A stretch of 64,000 bases of DNA from Entoloma clypeatum (taxonomy: Eukaryota; Basidiomycota; Agaricomycetes; Agaricales; Entolomataceae): the NCBI GenBank assembly GCA_963565915.1, contig OY751494.1, positions 1,798,001 through 1,862,000 of the forward strand, in the 5' to 3' direction. Under the pieces are notes generated by a model. It saw nothing but the letters and a program-made list of their open reading frames with translations. It was not told the DNA's origin and made no database searches. This document shows, piece by piece, positions 56,723 through 64,000 of the stretch. Made by a program: the position numbers and the translations under genes. Positions within the stretch are counted from its first letter, which is position 1, and every line of letters begins with the position of its first letter.

Positions 56723-58882
56723 CTATTGCCCCTTTTCACCTGCAAACGTGAAACTTCCAGCAGCAAACCATCGTTCATTTGCTTCCTTCACTCGCTGTGC
56801 TGCAGCCGCTCTGTTCGTGAGTTCGAAGCCTGCACAAGTTAATTCTTGAAACAAGTGATCAAAGGTGGAAGGTACCTTGCGCTGGTGTAACGCTTAAGGA
56901 GGTAGCTGTTCCGGAACTTTGAGGCAGCTGAGCAGAACGCGTAAGCGCCGCAGTACGTAGCTTGTTTGCTTTCGACAATTTGGCTGCAGTTGGAGAGCAG
57001 AGTCAATATGTGAATGATATCACGAAAGAGGGGCAGCAAATGCGAACCGCGGCTTTTAGCTTCTCCCAAGCCTGCTCTGACTTTGCCCGTTCCAACACCA
57101 ATCATGCCCATACCCTTCGTCTGATCGAACGCACCCACTTCCTCTTCAGCCTCGCCAAACTGCATCCGGTTTTGAAGTTTCCGCAATTCTGTTTGGGCAT
57201 ATGCTTCCTTGGCTTTTCGGGCACTAGACAGCTTTGTAAGGCCAAGTGGTGATTAAAAAAAGGTGTTTTCTAATCAGAACTGACCGTTTCCCACCACGAC
57301 GTTTCTTCGGGCCGTCATTAGGAATGGGTAAGGCCTTGACTACTTTCGCAGGAGGAGGGGCAGCCAATCTATCGATGTGTTTCTCGATTTGATCGCGTAA
57401 TCCCTGGCCGTATGTCCCTAATCAAGTGTTCCAATAAACAAGAACGTCATAGGAAACCGAAGAGGAACTGACCATCCCTGCGCTGTCGCTCCAAATCCAT
57501 ACGCGCAGAAAGCACTGCTTTTGCACCTATTGTCCTCTGAATTTTGAGCTGATACTCTGGTGGCGTCTGGGTAACCAAATCGGACTGGAATATGAAACCT
57601 GTATGCCTTCGTTGGGTAGCCGTCGAAAAGCCTGCCGCGATCTTTTTCTGGGCTCCGAGTAACTATACAAGATCGTCTGTCGTATTAAAAAAAGGGTGAA
57701 CACGATGGAAAAGAACAAAAAAAGCATACATGAACGTTGCACGATGGCATTTTGGCAAGTCCAGCAAGCCCACCGGCGACTCCAAGAAGTTTGGCGGCTG
57801 TTGTGGTGCCAACAATGGCTGATAGGTTCGGTGCTAGTACATTCATTCTTGAGCTGACGTACATGAAAATCTAAGGAGACATCCATGTCCAAATTGGGAA
57901 TGAGTGAAAATGAAACAAAGGCACGCACTGTCTTTCGAGCCTCCTCTAGACGATCTGCAAGGTCACAAGCACGCTCAACGGCAGCCCAATCTGCATCCAT
58001 TAGCTGTTTTCCGGTTGTAGTCGTGGCCGTGACCAAGACGCTCATGATCACAGCGGCGGGCAATATTCCAGTGAGGTCTACTTTTGTCGGGTCCTAAACA
58101 ACCATAATCGATGAGTACAAACAAACGTCGCGTAGGAGCGTATACGCACCTCATGATTTCCCAACACTCGTACTGAGCGAATGAACATGGCCGGATCGGT
58201 CACCAATTGTTCGAGTTCGGGAAACTTTGGGGCGTAATGATCTCGGATGAACTACAAGCGAACAACCAAAGTTAAAAAAAAAAGTTAATACCTGAAGGTA
58301 TGATGCGCTCAGAAGGTGTGAATCGAATTTGCCTTGTGCACGACCAGAATCTCGTTGTCGACGTCTACTGAAAGGTTGTTTGCTTGAACTATCAGATTAT
58401 ATTCCGGGTTCATATGTGCAGGCAGAGCCATGGCAGCAGCAGTACTTGGGTTGGCCTGGTACTTCTCAATTTCCTACAAATCGAGATCATTTATCAGGAG
58501 ATACGCCGAGAAATTGGTGCAGTTTGGAGAAAGATATACCCACTTTCAGGATATCATTCATCCGTTTACTCCCATCCAGCTTTGCCACTTTCCCCACATC
58601 CGCTATTGCCCCGAGCTCCATCCTCTGCACCTCCTCTGCATCCAACTCCTCTGCAGGCTTCACCCCGCCTTCCAACACGAGCCCACCTACTTCTGTGTCA
58701 CCTTCTTCTGCCTCGTTCCCGCCCTCCTCGCCGCCCTCCTCGTCCTCTGACATCAGGTCATCCAAAAGTGCTTTTCGTTTTAGGTTGTTGTTTTGTGGAG
58801 GTGTCTCTGATTGCTCTTGATACTCTTCGTTGTCAGACAATCCGTCGAGGTCGGCGAGAAGTTCATCTGCAAGGCCACTCAT
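56723..58882 (-). CDS. PRP31: U4/U6 snRNP protein Prp31
   Basis: Splicing factor joining U4/U6 to U5 in the tri-snRNP. N-terminus acidic ([20 protein letters not shown]). NOSIC/coiled-coil part: [53 protein letters not shown]. Nop domain: [80 protein letters not shown] and [20 protein letters not shown]. Then [20 protein letters not shown], the nuclear/15.5K-adjacent basic segment, and [17 protein letters not shown] as the end. About ten introns. Confidence 0.94.
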
Positions 58883-59267
58883 GTCGCGGTGTTTCGGGGT
58901 GGATGTATGGTGGTGGTTATGAGGAAGACAAAAACGCTTACCTTATCAAGGTTATCTTCGCCACGGAATCGCGCGGAAATGTGTTACCAGGAATAATAAT
59001 CAACCTTTGATACATGAATTAAAGCTGTATCTATACATACATACAACTGGGAAGAGGATCGGTGCGAGAGCGAGAGCGAGGGTTCGGATAGATAAGGGGC
59101 CCACCACGCCCAAAATGCAATAGTTGTTGAACTGAATGTCCCGTCTCCAGTCCACGGTGCGACAATATGGATCATAAGAGATTGACCAAGATACACTTCT
59201 GGCAAGAAACGTAAGGGATATCCTACGGCAGGAATTGAGGGGATGGATAGCCAAAAGGTCAACCAGG
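58883..59267. other. Intergenic, tandem minus-strand genes
   Basis: 3' flank of the kinase gene and promoter of PRP31. No coding content recognised; short tandem CGAGAG units near 59070. Confidence 0.5.
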
Positions 59268-61556
59268 TCACCCGACACGCATGGCGCTATGCGGTGGCAT
59301 ATCATCATCCTCGACCGTCAGATCCTCCAATCGCAACGGACTCGCCATAGACCTTCCTGACAGGGGACTGCTGATTGTAACCCCAGCTCGGCCACCGGCT
59401 CTCCGATTTCTTCGTCCAAGTAGCGTCGCTCCGTCCAAGTCAAGTTCAAACCCGTTTCTAGGTGTGCGTCTGGCATGACCTGATACCGGAGTACTTGCAT
59501 TGAGCGGAACCTGCCTCTTGGGCATTGCCCCGTTATCTCTGTGTCCTGCCAGTCCTTTTCCTTTTTGCGTCCCTGTACCAACACCTGCCACCCCGGGTCC
59601 TTCCATCCCACCGATCCAGTCCTCCTCACTTGTTTCTTCCTCATCCTCGTTCAGTCCGTCGAGGAATCGTCGATATCCAGTTACTCCAGGGCTAATATAC
59701 TTGCGTCTCCGTGCACCCTCCTCCTCCATTCTATGCACAGCATATGTAATGTCAAAGGCTTCTTTCAAGGTCGCCAGACCCGGGCTCTTTCCGTCATGAC
59801 CACGGCCTCCTCGAGCCGCGGAGAGAAGTGGGGAATCAAGAGGTAGAGGAGACACTAATGACGGATTCGTGTATACGAAAGGTGTTGCAGGTGGATGTAG
59901 TGCGGGTGGGGCGGTACACCAAGGATGGTCGAGAAATTCTTCGATTGTGTATCGCTGCACCGGATCGACGCAGAGAAGATGGGTTATTAGGTCTTTGGCT
60001 ATCAGCGGGAAGAATCAACTGATGGATCCTTGAGCATGAAGAGCTGAGGTACGTACAGCCATGGCTGATGTCGTCCCACCATGGGCTTAAGAAAGTGAAA
60101 TGGCCCCGCGCAACCTTTTCAGTGAGCGCGTTGATACTTTCGTCATAAAAAGGAGGGAATCCACACAACAACGTATAAAGGACGCAGCCTAACGCCCACA
60201 TATCCACACTCTTGCTGTATCGCTCATCCTTGACGATTTCCGGGGCCGTGTATCCAACCGTGCCGCATGGTGTCATAGTCTCTTCGTTCCACACGACCTT
60301 GCTCAATCCGAAGTCTGCGATCTTGACACGGCCAATGCCGCCCCCGCCGACGCCAGGTATGAATTGGCCTTCATCTTCCTTTTCTTCATCATAGGGGCGA
60401 CGTGCTGGAGGCGGGTCGGATGGAATGATCGGGATACGCTCGAAAAGAAGATTTTCGGGTTTGATGTCACGATGCACGACGCCACGTTCCTCGTGCAAAT
60501 ATCGTATGCCTTCTGCAACTTGCATGATGACATGACGAGAAAGGTTTTCACTGAAGTAGGTAAACTTGACGATCTGATGGAAAAGTTCGCCACCCTCCAT
60601 CACTTCAGGGAGAAATTGTATAGATGTGTTGGAAGAAGATGGGAATTGACTTACATTCCAGAACAAGAAAATAGTGTTCTGGAGACTCGGAGAAGGACAT
60701 CAGCTTGACTATGGAAGGGTGGTGGGTGCCGCGCATGATTTGGACCTCTATAGTGGTGTGAGGTGGCACGAAAACGATAAAGGGAAAGGAGCAGGCCTTT
60801 GAGTATGTTGGATCTCTGAAGGAAGGATGAAGAGAACATGTCAGGATGGGCCTAGACACGATAAATGGCAGAGTAAAAGAACCTCCGTTACGCGCGGTTT
60901 CTTCTTGAATTTTGGATTCAAGTGTTTATCGCCAACCTGACGAGAGAAGCAGCCGCGCGCAACAGGGACGTACAGTGGAAAAAAGATGGGGAAAGAGTCA
61001 GTCCTCCTGGTCCTATCACGGACCATACCAAACGCAAAGAAAGGCTAACCTGAGATGCATTGAGCTCGTATTTGCGGACGACTTTGACTGAGGGGGCGAG
61101 GTCGATGATGACGCAAGATTGGCAAGATGGACGTCATACCTGCGACTTTGGCTTTTGTCCTGATGTCCACAGCCTTATAGACATTTGAAAAAGCACCGCT
61201 GACGAGGGGATGAGAATACGATGCGGAGATGGGTCAAAAAATCAACTAACTCTCCCATCTTGTCTTGCAGTTGAAAGTTTTCAAGGCCAAAGTACATGGG
61301 CAACTTTGAGCGGGTTTGTCGTTCTTCGTCCACGATGAGCTGGGCTGCTTCGCGGGGAGTAGGAGAAACGACAGGTTGGGGAGGATCTGGATGTTGTGGA
61401 GAGGGCGGGCCGGGGTGGTGGTGGTTATGGTGATCATTGTGAATGTGGTGTTTACCGTGTCTGATGAGGTCTATGGGGTATACAGTGAGCGTTTGGATTG
61501 TTGAAAAGCGTTGGAGAAATACTTTTGAAGGCGTCGACGACAGCGCCGGCGGGCAT
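59268..61556 (-). CDS. CaMK-group Ser/Thr kinase (Rck2/Srk1-like)
   Basis: MAPK-activated kinase type acting in fungal stress responses. Starts MPAGAVVDAFKSISPTLFNN. Before the kinase: EAAQLIVDEERQTRSKLPMY, FGLENFQLQDKMGE, then GAFSNVYKAVDIRTKAKVA (Gly loop and VAxK) and KYELNASQ. Later: RSNILKEVQIMRGTHHPSIV, KLMSFSESPEHYFLVLE, EGGELFHQIVKFTYFSE, GVVHRDIKPENLLFE (catalytic loop), a ~35-residue insert, IADFGLSKVVWNEETMTPCG and TVGYTAPEIV (activation and P+1 loops), ERYSKSVDMWALGCVLYTLL, QRYTIEEFLDHPWC. A 200-residue Gly/Ser/Arg-rich tail ends DDMPPHSAMRVG. The insert before DFG and N-terminal 'LIVDEER' block are typical of Rck1/Rck2/Srk1. Confidence 0.9.
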
Positions 61557-62761
61557 CTTGGTCGAAGTTGGTTGTGAAATGTTGAACTGGGAGCGCTAAG
61601 TTGTACGTACTAGTAACATAAGCAATAATCCACTGACGTCATCAACTCCACACTGGCTAGCTGTCGTCACCGCCCTCTATTCTATGGGGCCAACATCCTC
61701 AAGGCCTCAATGTACAGTCGACGTCTGTTTGCCGAAAAGATTCCCTCGAAATCAACACAGTGGCTGTCCGTCGAAGCCTTAGAAAATCATTGGAAATTTC
61801 CCTGACTCTTGACCAGCCATCGACAAAACTCTACAGAATACCCACACCTGCACGGAAGAATTCCGATCAGCGAGACAAGTTCTTTCGGCCAGGGTGGGAC
61901 CGGAGAAAAACCACGCATGGGCGTGGTCATCGATAAATGATAAATCCAGATGGTAATGTGTGTTACATTGTCGTGCAGTCCGTGCCATGTGTATGACTTA
62001 AGGTTGATGGGACGATGGGGCGCACTGCCGTCAATAACCTTGCTTGGCACGTATACATGCTACCACGCATGATTTGTATTGAAAACACCCACACCCCGAC
62101 GACCGTGTGGCCGATACGAAAAGTGCTGTTATCCGTTTGCGATCAGCCGTCTATACCTGTGGTTTTCCGTGAAAATTTGCGCGGTCGCACAAATGGTATT
62201 GTCGTAATGATCGTAGAACAGCAAAGTTACCGCACTCTCGAAACGAGTTATACATAGATAACGGGCAGCACCCGATGCCACGAACGAGATCCCGCAGATG
62301 CACGTTCCAATCGCGGCTATGACGTTCCGCGTGGAATATGTCAAAGACGTTCACCGAGTATTCGGGTTCGCGAGACTGGCAATGCAACATACATCTGAAA
62401 TGTAAGCTTTCGCCACAGTGATGTCTGCAGATCAATAGAGATGGTTTTGCTCGTCGAATAGAGATCCTGAACATGTATCGAAAGGTTCATTCATCGGAAG
62501 ATCAGGGAGCTTTCTGATTTCCGGAACGAGTTATTGTAACGCGGCGACACGAAATCCTTGCCCGAGTCGTTTATGGTCAGGCCAGGTTGCGTGTCGCAAT
62601 GAAAAGGAAGTCTCCACTAGGGTGTGACCAGCTTACAATGACTCTCGGGGTATAGGTCAGACTTGGGTCTCATGAGATCGCCAGGGCTATACATATACAG
62701 TATAATGTGTCCTAAGCCGGTCGTGCGTAAGAAATCCACAACTGAAAGAATTAACTCTGCA
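61557..62761. other. 1.2-kb region without recognised gene
   Basis: Lies between the kinase start and the end of the dynein light-chain gene. Minus-strand frames at 62129-62344 (one hydrophobic stretch, AIGTCICGISFVASGA) and 61779-62050 are short and unlike any family I know. May contain promoter, the light chain's 3' exon or UTR, or a decayed gene. Confidence 0.45.
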
Positions 62762-63225
62762 TCATACATTTGCATACATCTCTTGCACCACAAGGTCAGC
62801 ATCCTCCCAATGACAGGCGAGATTAGCTCTATGGTAATGTTCAAACGTCCATGATGCGAGAAACCAGGCTTTAAGAACTACATACCGGCCCCCTTGCCCG
62901 AGATTCTCATTGATCTGTGTCAATACGACATATTTGCTAAGATGGTACGCTGTTCAAATCGCGGGCGGGGCGGTCGGGAAATTGACGACCAAACGTACAA
63001 GCCCTTCGGCTGGATTTCCACCATCCTTTCCTTGACCCGTTCTCCGATCTCCTTGATCCATGCCTTGACCCGTTCGCCGTCTTTCTTCTCCGGCCAGGAT
63101 GCGTTCTGAAAGGTAGATGACAGAAGTCTTTTCATGTAAGCCCTGAGCAGATCGGCATCGAACTTGGGCCGTGGAGGCGCAGCGTCAGAGTGAGTTGGCG
63201 AGCGTAGACCAGATGAATTCGCCAT
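62762..63225 (-). CDS. Tctex1-type dynein light chain (TCTEX1D2-like)
   Basis: Dynein accessory light chain. Three exons in exact frame: MANSSGLRSPTHSDAAPPRP through RLLSSTFQNASWPEKKDG, AWIKEIGERVKERMVEIQPK, joined (donor GTACGT, acceptor TCTTAG) to GFKYVVLTQINENLGQGGR, then ANLACHWEDADLVVQEMYAN. This covers the two helices and first beta strands of the fold. The usual last strand (-D-SLICVCVAF- type) is missing: a stop follows ANV at 62762-62764. A donor-like GTATGA right at that point suggests a last exon that I could not find. Head-to-head with PEX11, 116 bases. Confidence 0.78.
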
Positions 63226-63341
63226 GAAAGCTTCGTTGACGCTGCCAGTGTGTGTTGTCCTGTTTGGCGTCGCTCATCGCCAAACCACGTGTTGGTGAGC
63301 GCATTTCCCAAGATTTTCGTGTGTCAAAACCGTTGGCAACT

Positions 63342-64000
63342 ATGTCGTCTATATCGTTTCCGTCTGAACGGCCAGACCCCTCTGTACAACATGACGAGTT
63401 CTACTCCTCGCCTTTCGAGGCCACCTCGTCTTTCCAAATGAATCCGCTGTCGGCCCATCCACCCCGCACTCCAAGAACCTCGATCGTCACTTCAAGCTCG
63501 ACAGCCCAATTATACGGGCACAATATCTACGAGACGAAGGAAGAGACAGGAGACGTTCCACATGCAGACGGACAAGAGGGTGATGATGATGAACAGGAGG
63601 ACGAGAAGCACAAGGAGGTGGAAGTCAAAGTCAGAAAGGAGGAGGTTTGGAGAGACCTATTCCTCACGAGTAATGGCAGGGACAAGGCATTCGTGCGTCA
63701 ACCCTACGTGCACAAACATCTATCATATCCTCTAATGCCGCACTAGAAACTGATACAATATTCCCTCCGCCTGTACCTTCTCTTTCACGGATCAATATCT
63801 TCTAGTCGATTACTCCGTCGTCCGACGCGTCCACCTCTGGAAGCAGAACTAGTCAATCGTCTGCAGTCAACCGCATCTGGCCTATCTTTCTCAAGGTTTA
63901 CAATTCTACGTCTGTTCTGCTCTGCTTCTGTTCATTGAAATTTACATGTCAGGAAGCTGTTGCTATTGTTCAACTGGCTCGGTCCCCTAACAGCCATAAC
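63342..64000 (+). CDS. PEX11: Peroxisomal membrane protein Pex11-like (3' partial)
   Basis: Peroxisome division factor. Start MSSISFPSERPDPSVQHDEF; an in-frame ATG at 63252 would add 30 residues. The N-terminus is long and disordered with an acidic run (GDDDEQEDEKHKEVEVKVRK). Then VWRDLFLTSNGRDKAF joins across an intron to KLIQYSLRLYLLFHG, the Pex11 amphipathic helix region, and further to LVNRLQSTASGLSFSRKLLL, LFNWLGPLTAI before the window ends. The order and spacing match PEX11C-type fungal proteins. Three introns seen (about 63692-63748, 63800 and 63895-63955). Confidence 0.82.

Overview
This is nuclear DNA from a basidiomycete fungus, most likely an agaricomycete, taken from a draft assembly. 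Protein-coding genes average one per ~1.8 kb, and nearly all are broken by short GT-AG introns of about 45-60 bases. The gene set is eukaryotic housekeeping: 20S and 19S proteasome subunits, Prp31, TAF9, Cdt1, PKA regulatory subunit, Sec12. Two 200-base-scale features mark draft status: a run of 200 Ns and unresolved small exons. I see no rRNA, tRNA, CRISPR array or intact transposon. Strand-by-strand reading gives 35 intact genes (COX15 and PEX11 cut by the window edges), plus one likely transporter relic and one gene with unresolved 5' exons.

Layout. 1-9.5 kb: heme A synthase COX15, proteasome alpha6 PRE5, a large RGG/Gln-Pro-rich protein, VFA1, and glutathione-dependent formaldehyde dehydrogenase. 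9.5-17.6 kb: an acyl-CoA-binding membrane protein, a Gfo/Idh/MocA oxidoreductase, a ubiquitin-like-domain membrane protein, PKA regulatory subunit and a Ser/Thr-rich one-pass membrane protein. 17.9-25.5 kb: an ACS-family MFS transporter, YTP1-like membrane protein, COQ2 and RhoGDI. 25.7-29.8 kb: two tandem, diverged paralogues joining a PIN/NYN-like N-terminal region to CCCH zinc fingers. 30-37 kb: a 640-base cluster of an inverted 8-mer repeat, then CDT1, an alpha/beta hydrolase, a second Gfo/Idh/MocA enzyme and an unidentified protein. 37.2-43.7 kb: a proteasome neighbourhood (beta1 PRE3, RPN12, alpha7 PRE10) next to nucleoporin NUP82. 43.7-47.7 kb: transporter relic, a short-chain dehydrogenase interrupted by an apparently artificial N gap, and a caspase-like (C14) peptidase. 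48-64 kb: UBX protein, PITH protein, NIPA Mg2+ transporter, SEC12, TAF9, ISU1, PRP31, an Rck2/Srk1-type kinase, a Tctex1-type dynein light chain and PEX11.

How things relate. A dozen gene pairs are head-to-head; most have only 60-280 bases between start codons, so bidirectional promoters dominate. The clearest functional grouping is the proteasome: three subunit genes lie within 3.3 kb and a fourth (PRE5) at the left end. All three core-particle promoters carry ACGCGTC 33-60 bases before the start codon, and two share a CAATTCGAT word directly after it. This is the best candidate for an undescribed regulatory system here. The other strong candidates are the tandem CCCH paralogues, one of which has lost both conserved N-terminal motifs of its sister, and the GGGACACG/CGTGTCCC palindrome cluster upstream of CDT1.
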